Assembly: GCA_025354645.1 (NCBI GenBank)
Contig: JANXML010000177.1
Location: 1-38,010 of the forward strand
DNA length: 38,010 bases
Direction: 5' to 3'
From: Arcicella sp.
Lineage (GTDB): Bacteria; Bacteroidota; Bacteroidia; Cytophagales; Spirosomataceae
Below, piece after piece: positions 26,038-33,810 of this stretch; position 1 is the first letter of the stretch, and every line of letters starts with the position of its first letter. The position numbers and the translations under genes are program-made. A model generated the notes under the pieces. It was given only the letters and a program-made list of their open reading frames with translations, was not told where the DNA came from and ran no database searches.

Positions 26038-26439
26038 CTATACCAATTTACCAATAGTCTTTGCCGCTGATGTTAAAGCCTTACCAAGTTTTTTAACTCC
26101 TTTGGCATCATTGCCCTCTGCACCTTCCGCAGAGGCAGTAGTTTGTTCACCCAAAGATGTCATCAATTCCACAATTTTCTTTCCGTCTTTTTCAGAAAGA
26201 GCAGTTTTCAAATCCTCCAATCCAGATGCAATTCCTTTCAAATCTTTATTGCCATCCAATGCTTTAATCCAATTATTAATGGCTGTTGTGACACCCGACG
26301 GAGATTTCTTTTCAAGGTGTTGCTCAATGCTTTCGATTGTTGAATCAATGTTTGATGTTGAATCATTTTTTGACTTAGAATCAGATTCACTTGATTTTGA
26401 TTTTGAGTCCGAAGTACTCTTTGCTGCTGTAGTTGCCAT
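26038..26439 (-). CDS. Low-complexity Ser/Lys/Asp-rich protein, unknown function
   Basis: I set the start at ATG 26439 (MATTAAKSTSDSKSK), giving 133 residues. The upstream ATG at 26484 falls inside a -7 promoter box, so it is very unlikely to be translated. Residues 5-35 are almost only Ser, Lys, Asp, Glu and Thr; the remainder is helical and amphipathic (VTTAINNWIKALDGNKDLKG; VKKLGKALTSAAKTIGKLV). There is no signal peptide and no known motif. It could be a small cytoplasmic or DNA-associated structural protein; I do not recognise a family. Confidence 0.6.
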   Translation of the reverse strand: MATTAAKSTSDSKSKSSESDSKSKNDSTSNIDSTIESIEQHLEKKSPSGVTTAINNWIKALDGNKDLKGIASGLEDLKTALSEKDGKKIVELMTSLGEQTTASAEGAEGNDAKGVKKLGKALTSAAKTIGKLV

Positions 26440-26795
26440 GCTTAATATATTGTTTAGAATGATGGATGAATTTCCATGTAACAAAGTTATAATACATTAA
26501 AATGTGAACTATTACATCATTTTTCCTATAAGTTATATAATTCTCATTTTTGAAAAAATTGTTTTAATTGCTTTATATAATATTTAAACGCCAATAATGT
26601 TAAAAAATACTCGATATATAATTACCTATCTATACCACTAAAAAATATGTATTATCTTTGTAAAAAAATCTGTAATTTCAAAAACAATTATTTCGATAAA
26701 GCGTTTAAGCACTTTTTATATAAAAAAATGTTTACTAACTATCACTAATTAATTCAGCTAACTTTATACTTTATAAATACAGAAATATTACACAA
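26440..26795. other. Divergent intergenic region before the cysteine desulfurase gene
   Basis: A very AT-rich 356-bp gap with no open frame of note. It holds the minus-strand -7 box at 26482-26489 and, on the plus strand, TATCTTTG at 26653-26660, a possible -7 for the cysteine desulfurase with a leader of about 130 nt but no clear -33. Nothing else is recognised. Confidence 0.5.
26482..26489 (-). promoter_or_regulatory. -7 promoter box of the low-complexity gene
   Basis: The minus strand reads TAACTTTG, matching TAnnTTTG. Transcription would begin near 26475, 36 nt before ATG 26439, which decides the start of that gene. No convincing -33 TTTG is seen. Confidence 0.55.
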
Positions 26796-27938
26796 ATGAA
26801 CAGAATATATTTAGACAATGCTGCCACTACGCCCATCGATAAAGCCGTTATTGAAGCTATGTTACCGATGATGGAAATGAATTTTGGGAACCCTTCGTCT
26901 ATTCACGGTCATGGACGTGAGGTGCGTAGTTCAGTGGAGCGTGCCAGAAAAAATATTGCAGGACTTTTGAATGCTTCGCCCGCTGAAATCACTTTCACTT
27001 CGGGCGGAACAGAGGCAGACAATATGGCAATTGTCCGTTCGATTGAAGCCTTTGGCATTACTCACGCCATTACCTCTCCAATCGAACATCACGCTGTTTT
27101 ACATACATTAGAGTATTTAGCAAAAAAAGGCAAAATCAATTTGAGTTTAGTTGAATTAGACTCAAAAGGACACGTTGATTTGAATCATTTAGAAGAATTA
27201 TTACGGGATAATCCTAAAACATTAGTTTCGTTGATGCACGGAAATAATGAAGTAGGAAATTTATTAGATATGACAATCGTAGGACAAATGTGCGAGGACT
27301 ACGGTGCTATTTTTCATTCTGATACAGTGCAAACGATGGGGCATTATCAACATGATTTGCAACAATTAAAAATTGATTTTTTGGTTGGGGCGGCTCATAA
27401 ATTTCACGGACCAAAAGGTGTAGGGTTTCTCTATATTAATTCAAAAAACAAAATCCAACCGCTCATACATGGAGGTTCGCAGGAACGAAATATGCGAGGC
27501 GGAACCGAGAATGTTTACGGAATTGTTGGTATGGCAAAGGCATTAGAAATTGCTTACTCGGGTATGGATGAGCATCGTCAGCATATCGAAAAAATGAAGG
27601 AAAGAATGATTAAGAAATTAAGGCAAAACATTGAAGATGTCCAATTTAACGGAGATTCAGATAATTTAGAAAAAAGCCTCTATACTGTTCTTAACGTGGG
27701 GTTTCCGCCGTCTGATGAAGGTGATATGTTTATTTTTAATTTAGACATAAATAAGATTTCCGTCTCGGGTGGAAGTGCCTGTACGAGTGGTTCAGATATT
27801 GGTTCACACGTTTTGACAGCTCTTAATGTTTCATCTGAAAGACCGTCAGTCCGTTTCTCTTTTTCAAAATATAATACGGAACAAGAAGTAGATTTTGTAG
27901 TGGAAAAATTGGTAGAATTAGTGAAAGTTGCCATTTAG
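26796..27938 (+). CDS. Cysteine desulfurase (NifS/IscS family)
   Basis: This PLP enzyme takes sulfur from cysteine, giving alanine and a protein persulfide for Fe-S clusters or tRNA thiolation. The 380 residues show the standard order: YLDNAATTPID at the start, FTSGGTEADNMAI near 67-79, HGNNEVGNL, Schiff-base Lys202 in AAHKFHGPKG, and the mobile-loop cysteine in SGGSACTSGSD near residue 325. The short loop around SACTSGS resembles group I (NifS/IscS). No iscU or other Fe-S gene adjoins, so it may serve Fe-S assembly or tRNA modification. ATG 26796 gives the usual N-terminus. Confidence 0.93.
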   Translation: MNRIYLDNAATTPIDKAVIEAMLPMMEMNFGNPSSIHGHGREVRSSVERARKNIAGLLNASPAEITFTSGGTEADNMAIVRSIEAFGITHAITSPIEHHAVLHTLEYLAKKGKINLSLVELDSKGHVDLNHLEELLRDNPKTLVSLMHGNNEVGNLLDMTIVGQMCEDYGAIFHSDTVQTMGHYQHDLQQLKIDFLVGAAHKFHGPKGVGFLYINSKNKIQPLIHGGSQERNMRGGTENVYGIVGMAKALEIAYSGMDEHRQHIEKMKERMIKKLRQNIEDVQFNGDSDNLEKSLYTVLNVGFPPSDEGDMFIFNLDINKISVSGGSACTSGSDIGSHVLTALNVSSERPSVRFSFSKYNTEQEVDFVVEKLVELVKVAI

Positions 27939-27942
27939 AAAT

Positions 27943-28068
27943 CTATCCAAAATACTCCCCAAACAAATAAAACAGTAAAATCATTAATACTAAATTACCC
28001 ACCACGAGCCAGTATAATTGTTGCCAAGATTTGATGAATGGCGGCAGAGATTTGTCTTTTTCTTTCAT
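27943..28068 (-). CDS. 41-residue single-span membrane protein
   Basis: ATG at 28066-28068 (minus) opens 41 codons ending at TAG 27943-27945. The peptide has a charged head (MKEKDKSLPPFIKSW), one long hydrophobic span (LYWLVVGNLVLMILLFYLF) and a short acidic/aromatic tail, a textbook small inner-membrane protein. It is preceded by a full promoter match (TTTG, 19 nt, TAAATTTG; 28112-28142), giving a leader of about 37 nt. It ends 4 bp from the stop of the cysteine desulfurase gene, convergent. The function is unknown; proteins of this build often accompany transporters or respiratory complexes. Confidence 0.75.
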   Translation of the reverse strand: MKEKDKSLPPFIKSWQQLYWLVVGNLVLMILLFYLFGEYFG

Positions 28069-28111
28069 AATATTTAGTTTACCATTTCGTTCAAATTATA
28101 AAAATATATTC

Positions 28112-28142
28112 CAAATTTAGGCTTTTAAAAACATGGAACAAA
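28112..28142 (-). promoter_or_regulatory. Promoter of the 41-residue membrane protein
   Basis: On the minus strand TTTG (complement of 28139-28142) is followed after exactly 19 nt by TAAATTTG (complement of 28112-28119). It overlaps the first codons of the divergent gene that starts at 28133. Confidence 0.65.
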
Positions 28143-28627
28143 CACCTTCTTCGCCATACAGACCTGTGAGTCGCCCACGACCCAGATTAAAGATACCACT
28201 TATTGGCAATATGTTGGGCGGAGGAAACAGTCCAAAACGTTCAAAAGATGAACCTCATCCCTTTACTAAAAACATTACGCCTATTCTTGTTGCCATTGCA
28301 ATAATTGCTTTTGGGATTGATTATTTCATGAAAAGTAATGCCCCAAAAACTTCTTTCAGAGGAGAAAATGAATTAAAAGAAGCCTCTTTTAGTGGCAAGA
28401 TTTTGAGAAAATGGTATAATGTTATTCCACCAAAAAATAATGTAGAATATGTGGTTGAAATAATCAATGACAAAAAGGAAAAAAGAATAATTAGTTTCTT
28501 AAACGAAAAATCAAATATTGGTGATTTTGTCTTGCCTTATAATACCATTTATAAGAAAGAAAATTCGCTTGATATTACCATAAAAAGGTATTTTAAGGCA
28601 GATACTGTGTTAACGTTAAAATATTAA
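28133..28627 (+). CDS. Membrane-anchored protein of unknown function
   Basis: A 164-residue protein with a basic, proline-rich cytoplasmic head (residues 1-45, PYRPVSRPRPRLK), one membrane segment (ITPILVAIAIIAFGIDYFM, about 49-67) and a C-terminal domain of about 95 residues with alternating strands (VEYVVEIINDKKEKRIISFL; ITIKRYFKADTVLTLKY). The family is not recognised. The C-terminal domain most likely faces the periplasm. The gene stands alone on the plus strand, and its first codons overlap the promoter of the minus-strand small membrane protein. Confidence 0.65.
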   Translation: MEQTPSSPYRPVSRPRPRLKIPLIGNMLGGGNSPKRSKDEPHPFTKNITPILVAIAIIAFGIDYFMKSNAPKTSFRGENELKEASFSGKILRKWYNVIPPKNNVEYVVEIINDKKEKRIISFLNEKSNIGDFVLPYNTIYKKENSLDITIKRYFKADTVLTLKY

Positions 28628-28931
28628 TTGTTGTTAATAAAACTATACTTTATCTCGAATTTTAGTTTTTAAAGTAACTATTTGAACAAAACATTGAAAA
28701 AAGTATTAGATTTTGTAAAAAAGTAATAAATTTGGTTAGTCATTTCAAAAGCCTACCGCCATTCGCTTATTGATTCATTTTGAGCGTGCTTTGTTTACTG
28801 TCCTGTTTCTTTATTGGCGGCGGCATAAATTCCTTAGTTTAAATCTGAAATATCATGGATAATTAGCTTGTCTTGGCATAAGATTTGTGGTTATTTCGTT
28901 TAACTATTCCCTTATTATTTCCTTACAACTC
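28628..28931. other. Gene-free stretch before the TonB-C gene
   Basis: 304 bp with no credible open frame. The first half is AT-rich. The part 28740-28830 is less AT-rich and has a loose inverted pair, CCGCCA (28756-28761) and TGGCGG (28815-28820), 53 nt apart. This could be a leader structure or a decayed repeat; I cannot assign it. Confidence 0.3.
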
Positions 28932-29804
28932 ATGAAAAAAATATTATTTTTGAGCATTTTTTTATGCTTTTTCGATTTAATCTCCTTTGCACAATATATA
29001 GTAAAACCAACAGTCGGTTCTTCCAAAACTGATACCACAGTTGCTGTTTCTCCAAAAAAATCTTCTGAAACTCAAACAACTCCAATTGTGGGAGCTACAA
29101 AACCTTTGTTGCCTGAAAAATCAGTAACAGAAAAAATAATTGCTGATGAAGAAGAAGATTTTGACGAAAAAGAATTAGACGAACTTGAAGCCAGCATCGC
29201 AAAAGCCAAAGCAACATTAGGGATAAAAAATGTTTCAACAACCTCTTCCAAAAGTATGCCGTCAAGAACAAAAGAAGTTGCTAATAAAATAGAGGAACAC
29301 AAATTAGTGGCAGCTCCAACAACAACTTACGAGACACCCACTTTACAAATAAATGGAAGACAGTCGAGTGCATCAAAAACAGATTTTAGACAAATTATTT
29401 TAACAGAAGAAGAGAAAAAATTCTATAGTGATGGAGGAATAAAAGTTAATGAAAATGATGAAATAGATCGAGATTCTATTTACGTAAGCCCAACTATTGC
29501 CCCAACTTTTGCGGGTGGAATTGAAGCAATGAAAACATTTTTTAATCAAAATTTAAAGATTCCTGAAGTTGTGAAAGGGCAAGAAATAAAAGGAAGAGTT
29601 TTTGTTAGATTTGTGGTAAGAAAGGATGGGAAAGTAGATAAAGTTCATTTAGTGAAAGGACCAAATGACGATTGCAATTCAGAGGCAATCAGGGTAATCA
29701 AAATGATGCCACCATGGATTCCTGCCTCAGACAGAGGCGATGCCGTGAGTGCTTATCACGTTTTACCGATTTCATTTGCAACGGCTCCTCCTGTAAAAAA
29801 ATAG
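28932..29804 (+). CDS. Periplasmic protein with TonB C-terminal domain
   Basis: A 290-residue exported protein. The signal peptide (ILFLSIFLCFFDLISFAQ) is followed by a Thr/Lys/Glu-rich linker with an acidic helix near residues 70-100 (DEEEDFDEKELDELEASIAK) and a C-terminal TonB_C domain from about 195 (TFAGGIEAMKTFF; VKGQEIKGRVFVRFVVRKDG). TonB couples inner-membrane energy to outer-membrane receptors, but this protein has a cleavable signal and no lasting anchor, so it is more likely one of the TonB-C-domain envelope proteins common in Bacteroidota. Start at ATG 28932; the upstream GTG 28887 would put 15 residues before the signal. Confidence 0.82.
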   Translation: MKKILFLSIFLCFFDLISFAQYIVKPTVGSSKTDTTVAVSPKKSSETQTTPIVGATKPLLPEKSVTEKIIADEEEDFDEKELDELEASIAKAKATLGIKNVSTTSSKSMPSRTKEVANKIEEHKLVAAPTTTYETPTLQINGRQSSASKTDFRQIILTEEEKKFYSDGGIKVNENDEIDRDSIYVSPTIAPTFAGGIEAMKTFFNQNLKIPEVVKGQEIKGRVFVRFVVRKDGKVDKVHLVKGPNDDCNSEAIRVIKMMPPWIPASDRGDAVSAYHVLPISFATAPPVKK

Positions 29805-29827
29805 AAATGTATTATAAAAAATAACAG

Positions 29828-29863
29828 AAAAGTCTTTCAATTCAACTTGGAAGACTTTTTTAT
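29828..29863 (+). terminator. Terminator after the TonB-C gene
   Basis: AAAAGTCTTTC (29828-29838) pairs with GGAAGACTTTT (29849-29859) apart from one wobble position, and the T-run continues beyond. It lies 24 bp after the stop codon. Confidence 0.8.
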
Positions 29864-30059
29864 TTGACCAATTTTGCCAAATATCATTTAATAAAACCCT
29901 CTGAACAACAACTGATTACTTTTTTATGTTATTTACTTAAATTGCTGAAGCTGAATTACCACCAAGGTATGTTGGCAAAAAAATTTTGTGAATCATTTTT
30001 TAGATAATCAGTACCTTAGTGGATAAAACAATTAATCAACATTACAACCTAAATCAAGA

Positions 30060-32027
30060 ATGAAAAAAATAATCTTCGCAACAACCACCCTGCTTTTTGC
30101 ATTCGGTGCTGATGCACAACAAGTACCCCAAAAATCGAATTATAGTCAATATGATTTGTTCAATCCGCTGTTCAATTATACGCTCTCAACGCCAACCAGA
30201 AGTGGCTCAGGAACACCAGGAGCCAATTATTGGCAAAATTCTGCCGATTATAAAATCAATGTTTCCTTAGACGATGTCAAAAATACGGTTGAAGGAGATG
30301 TTGAAATTACTTATAAAAATGCTTCTCCCGATAAATTGAATTTCCTTTGGTTACAATTAGACCAAAACCAATTCAACACTAAATCTCGTGGAGGATTGAC
30401 AACCCCAATTTCGGGTGGACGTTTCGGGAATGTGGGTTTTGACGGTGGATATCAAGTGAAATCTGTCATGATTGATGGTAAACCTGCTGATTTTTATGTA
30501 ACCGATACTCGTATGCAAATAAAGTTGGCTTCACCTTTGGTTGAACGTACTGGAGCCGCAAAAATCAAAGTTACTTTTTCGTTCAATATCCCAAAGTATG
30601 GTTCCGACCGCATGGGTACGCAAGAAGCCAAAAACGGGACAATCTATGAATTGGCACAGTGGTATCCTCGTATGTGTGTGTATGATGACATCGAGGGTTG
30701 GAATGTGCTTCCATATTTAGGTGCAGGTGAGTTTTATTTGGAATATGGCAACTTTGAATATGCCGTAACTGTGCCTTCATCGCACATTGTGGTGGGTTCG
30801 GGAGAATTAACGAATCCAAATGAATGTTGGACTTCTGAGCAACAAAAGCGTTTGGCTGAAGCGGCAAATAGTGATAAAACGGTTATAGTACTTGACAAAG
30901 ATGAGGTTGGAAAAGAGAATTCGAGACCTAAGAAAGACGGTAAAATTACTTGGAAATTTCGTTGTAATATGGCTCGTGATGTTGCTTTTGCCACCTCAAA
31001 GGCATTTATTATTGATGCCGCCAGAATCAACTTACCGAGTGGAAAAAAATCATTGGCGATGTCGGCGTATCCTTCGGAATCTGATGGAAATAAATCATGG
31101 TCACGCTCGACAGAATATGTGAAAGGAGCCATTGAATATTACTCAAAATGGTTGTATGAGTATTCTTATCCTGTGGCAACCAATGTGGCGGGTGTTGTGG
31201 GTGGAATGGAATATCCAGGCATTGTTTTTTGTGGGAATACGAGTCAAGGTGAAGGGCTTTGGGGCGTGACTGACCATGAATTTGGTCATAACTGGTTCCC
31301 GATGATTGTTGGTTCAAACGAACGTAAGTTTGCTTGGATGGATGAAGGGTTTAATACTTTTATCAATTTTTATTCAACTGATGATTTCAATAAAGGGGAA
31401 TACAAAGGGGCAAAAATTGACATGCACCAAATGTCAAAGCAATTATTCCGTGAATCTGCCGAACCCATTATGAATATTCCAGATGTAATTCAACCAAACG
31501 GATTAGGTTTTGAAGCCTATTTTAAGCCAGGTTTAGGCTTGAAAATGTTGCGTGAGCAAATCCTTGGGCAAGAGCGTTTTGATTATGCTTTTCGTGAATA
31601 TATCAAACGTTGGGCATTCAAACATCCAACGCCTTATGACTTCTTCAAAACGATGGAAGATGCCGCTGGCGAAGATTTATCATGGTTTTGGAGAGGCTGG
31701 TTTTATGAAACTTGGAAACTTGACCAATCTGTGAAAGATGTTCAATACGTGGAACAAGACCCGAAAAATGGAGCGGTTATTACCATTGAAAATTTAGAAA
31801 AATTGGCAATGCCCGCTATTGTAGAAATGGAAATGGTGGGAGGTTCAAAAGAACGTGTTACCTTGCCAATTGAAATTTGGCAAAGAGGTGGTACTTGGAC
31901 ATTTAAAAGTTCAACCACAATGCCTTTAAAATCAGTTACGATTGACCCAGACCATGTTTTTCCAGACATAAATTCTAAAAATAATTCTTGGAAACCTTTG
32001 AATTATAAGGCTGCGAAAGCGAATTAG
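30060..32027 (+). CDS. M1 family metallopeptidase (secreted)
   Basis: A 655-residue zinc aminopeptidase-type protein with a signal peptide ([18 protein letters not shown]). The N-terminal beta domain ([32 protein letters not shown]) leads to [10 protein letters not shown], the counterpart of the GAMEN exopeptidase motif, then the zinc site HEFGHNWFP near residue 405 with the downstream glutamate in [11 protein letters not shown]-terminal strand-rich part follows. It probably trims peptides in the periplasm or outside the cell. The GGMEYP variant leaves some doubt whether it acts as a true aminopeptidase. A monocistronic gene. Confidence 0.9.
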   Translation: MKKIIFATTTLLFAFGADAQQVPQKSNYSQYDLFNPLFNYTLSTPTRSGSGTPGANYWQNSADYKINVSLDDVKNTVEGDVEITYKNASPDKLNFLWLQLDQNQFNTKSRGGLTTPISGGRFGNVGFDGGYQVKSVMIDGKPADFYVTDTRMQIKLASPLVERTGAAKIKVTFSFNIPKYGSDRMGTQEAKNGTIYELAQWYPRMCVYDDIEGWNVLPYLGAGEFYLEYGNFEYAVTVPSSHIVVGSGELTNPNECWTSEQQKRLAEAANSDKTVIVLDKDEVGKENSRPKKDGKITWKFRCNMARDVAFATSKAFIIDAARINLPSGKKSLAMSAYPSESDGNKSWSRSTEYVKGAIEYYSKWLYEYSYPVATNVAGVVGGMEYPGIVFCGNTSQGEGLWGVTDHEFGHNWFPMIVGSNERKFAWMDEGFNTFINFYSTDDFNKGEYKGAKIDMHQMSKQLFRESAEPIMNIPDVIQPNGLGFEAYFKPGLGLKMLREQILGQERFDYAFREYIKRWAFKHPTPYDFFKTMEDAAGEDLSWFWRGWFYETWKLDQSVKDVQYVEQDPKNGAVITIENLEKLAMPAIVEMEMVGGSKERVTLPIEIWQRGGTWTFKSSTTMPLKSVTIDPDHVFPDINSKNNSWKPLNYKAAKAN

Positions 32028-32069
32028 AGGTTTAATTATTTATAGACGATTTTAACGAAAAGTTTAAAT

Positions 32070-32102
32070 AACGTAGGCAGGGTTCAAAACCCTGCTTACG
32101 TT
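32070..32102. repeat. 33-bp palindrome beyond the 3' end of the RAYT gene
   Basis: AACGTAGGCAGGGTT and AACCCTGCTTACGTT are 15-bp arms (14 of 15 pair) around CAA. The same unit, with two arm bases different on each side, occurs inside the RAYT gene at 32592-32624. It lies between the M1 peptidase and the RAYT gene, which converge. Confidence 0.9.
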
Positions 32103-32189
32103 CATCCTCATATAAATTTATAGCTGAATTACCGTTTTTTCACGTTGTCAGGCTTTTTAATCTTGACGACATTTTAATATGACTTCATG

Positions 32190-32876
32190 TTAATCAAATT
32201 CAATAATAAATTTATCTAAATTATCGAAATCAGGATTATCGAAATGAAATTTCTCAAACTGGTCTCTGTTTCCAAACCAATCCCAAACTTCATCACGTCT
32301 TAATTTTGTCATTGCTTTACTCAAATGTGAATGATATGATGAATGTGGATATGCCTTGAAATCTTTTACGAAACCATGTCTTTGAGGATTGTGATGAATA
32401 TAGTAAACAAGTTCTGTAAAATAGGCATCTGTATCTACTAAAATTCTACGGAACGGTTCTTCAAAAAGCCCTCCTGTGCGGTTATTGGCTTTATTGATAG
32501 CTTGGGCATATCCATTAAATAAAAATGAAAGTTGTTTGCTGATTATATATGATGCAGAAGGAATCTTAGCATTTATATCAATGATTGGTTCAACGTAGGC
32601 AAGGTTCAAAACCTTGCCTACGTTATTGGTACTACTCTTTTTCTTTACATAAAAATCAATAATCTCCTTTTCACTTTTTGTTCTAATAGCGATATGAAAA
32701 TGGTTTTTCAATAAACAATAGGCAAAAGTATCCGCAATTGGCTCCACGTATTTTGCATATTTTTCCAAAAAATATCGATAATTTCGTTCTTCTTTAAATA
32801 TATTTTCTCCATTAATTCCACGATTATAAATATGGTAAATGCGGTCTGGTTCTAACAATTCAATATTTTTCTTCAT
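32190..32876 (-). CDS. REP-associated tyrosine transposase (RAYT, IS200-like Y1 family)
   Basis: A 228-residue single-domain HUH transposase. IYHIYNRGINGENIF at residues 13-27 and the HUH motif KNHFHIAIR near 57-65 are followed by the catalytic-tyrosine helix ELVYYIHHNPQRHGF. GGLFEEPFRRI and YPHSSYHSHL are typical of the RAYT branch, which copies or cuts REP hairpins and does not carry terminal inverted repeats of its own. Between KKKSSTN and EPIID an 11-residue stretch (NVGKVLNLAYV) is encoded exactly by a perfect 33-bp palindrome. The frame is open, so the protein may be functional. Start ATG 32876. Confidence 0.88.
   Translation of the reverse strand: MKKNIELLEPDRIYHIYNRGINGENIFKEERNYRYFLEKYAKYVEPIADTFAYCLLKNHFHIAIRTKSEKEIIDFYVKKKSSTNNVGKVLNLAYVEPIIDINAKIPSASYIISKQLSFLFNGYAQAINKANNRTGGLFEEPFRRILVDTDAYFTELVYYIHHNPQRHGFVKDFKAYPHSSYHSHLSKAMTKLRRDEVWDWFGNRDQFEKFHFDNPDFDNLDKFIIEFD
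32592..32624. repeat. Perfect 33-bp palindrome inside the RAYT coding region
   Basis: AACGTAGGCAAGGTT and AACCTTGCCTACGTT pair perfectly around CAA. It spans exactly eleven RAYT codons in frame. ATTGGT occurs just outside both ends (32584-32589 and 32625-32630), but a 6-bp duplication plus this insert would not keep the frame, so it may be chance. Confidence 0.95.
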
Positions 32877-32952
32877 TTTGTGGCTAATTTTGATTTTGTA
32901 ATTTAAAATACATAACTACAAAACTTTACCCATATTTCAACCTTACCAATTA

Positions 32953-33585
32953 ATGCAAAATCTAAACCTCCTCTCCATCGCAAAACGACTCCAATCCATT
33001 GCCCAAGCGGGTATTTTTTATAGTGAAGACAAGCCTTTTGACCTTGAACGTTATGAAGAAGTTTCTCAATTAAGCGTTCAAATTTTGAATAATTTAACGG
33101 ATGAACCCATCGAAAAAATCGGCAATTTATTTACCCAAGAAAGAAACGGTTATCAAACGCCAAAAGTAGATATTAGGGCAGTAATTTTTAATGAATTAGG
33201 ACAGATTTTGATGGTAAAAGAGAAAGTAGATGGTTATTGGTCATTGCCAGGTGGTTGGGCAGATGTAGGATATACTCCTGCGGAAGTTGCCATAAAAGAA
33301 GTTCGAGAAGAAACGGGTTTGGCAGTGAAGACGGTAAGGCTTTTAGCGGTAATGGATAAAAGAAATCATTCACACCCACCCGAGGGTTGGTATGTCTATA
33401 AAATTTTTATTTTGTGTGAGAAAATTAGTGGAAATATTTTAACAGATACAACAGAAACCTCTGATATTCAATATTTTAGTTTAGAAAACCTCCCTCCTCT
33501 TTCAGAACCCAGAAATATTTATTCACAGATAAAAATGATGTTTGAGTTTCGGGATGATGATAAAAAGGAAGTGTATTTTGATTAG
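32953..33585 (+). CDS. NUDIX hydrolase with N-terminal helical domain
   Basis: A 210-residue protein. Residues 5-65 form the helical N-terminal extension found in a NUDIX subgroup (LLSIAKRLQSIAQAG; FDLERYEEVSQLSVQIL). The NUDIX box covers residues 101-123 (GGWADVGYTPAEVAIKEV, then REETGL); the first glutamate position is Tyr and the arginine is Lys, as in other proteins of this subgroup, while the metal-binding Glu-Val-Arg-Glu-Glu core is intact. Substrates of this subgroup (nucleoside diphosphate derivatives such as ADP-ribose) are not settled. It is divergent from the RAYT gene. Confidence 0.88.
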   Translation: MQNLNLLSIAKRLQSIAQAGIFYSEDKPFDLERYEEVSQLSVQILNNLTDEPIEKIGNLFTQERNGYQTPKVDIRAVIFNELGQILMVKEKVDGYWSLPGGWADVGYTPAEVAIKEVREETGLAVKTVRLLAVMDKRNHSHPPEGWYVYKIFILCEKISGNILTDTTETSDIQYFSLENLPPLSEPRNIYSQIKMMFEFRDDDKKEVYFD

Positions 33586-33680
33586 GGATTAGTTATTCGT
33601 TATCAGTTATTAGTAAAAAAAATTATCATAAGTTTTTATAAATTTCTTTGCACCCAGTAACTAAATAAACAATAACTAAT

Positions 33681-33795
33681 TACACTGTTAATTAAATTTT
33701 TCCAGTTTTTATAAAAAATTATTTGCTGGCAAACTTCTCGAAAGTTTTTTCTACTTTCGAGAAGTTGATTCGGACTAAAATTAGTTAACAGTGTA
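33681..33795. repeat. Nested inverted-repeat element with inner hairpin
   Basis: The outer arms TACACTGTTAATTAAATTTT (33681-33700) and AAAATTAGTTAACAGTGTA (33777-33795) are imperfect inverted repeats. The inner hairpin ACTTCTCGAAAGT (33733-33745) and ACTTTCGAGAAGT (33753-33765) has perfect 13-bp arms around TTTTTCT. It lies between the convergent NUDIX and haloperoxidase genes and could serve as terminator for both, but the nested layout looks like a small dispersed element. Confidence 0.75.
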
Positions 33796-33810
33796 TTATT
33801 CCCTAATTAC

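Noticed and set aside
26440-26484. ATG 26484 as start of the low-complexity gene
   Set aside because: It coincides with the TAACTTTG promoter box, so the codon would lie upstream of the transcript start.
32584-32630. ATTGGT on both sides of the in-gene palindrome as a target-site duplication
   Set aside because: The left copy is two bases away from the palindrome, and an insert plus 6-bp duplication would not keep the reading frame; the other palindrome copy has no such repeat.
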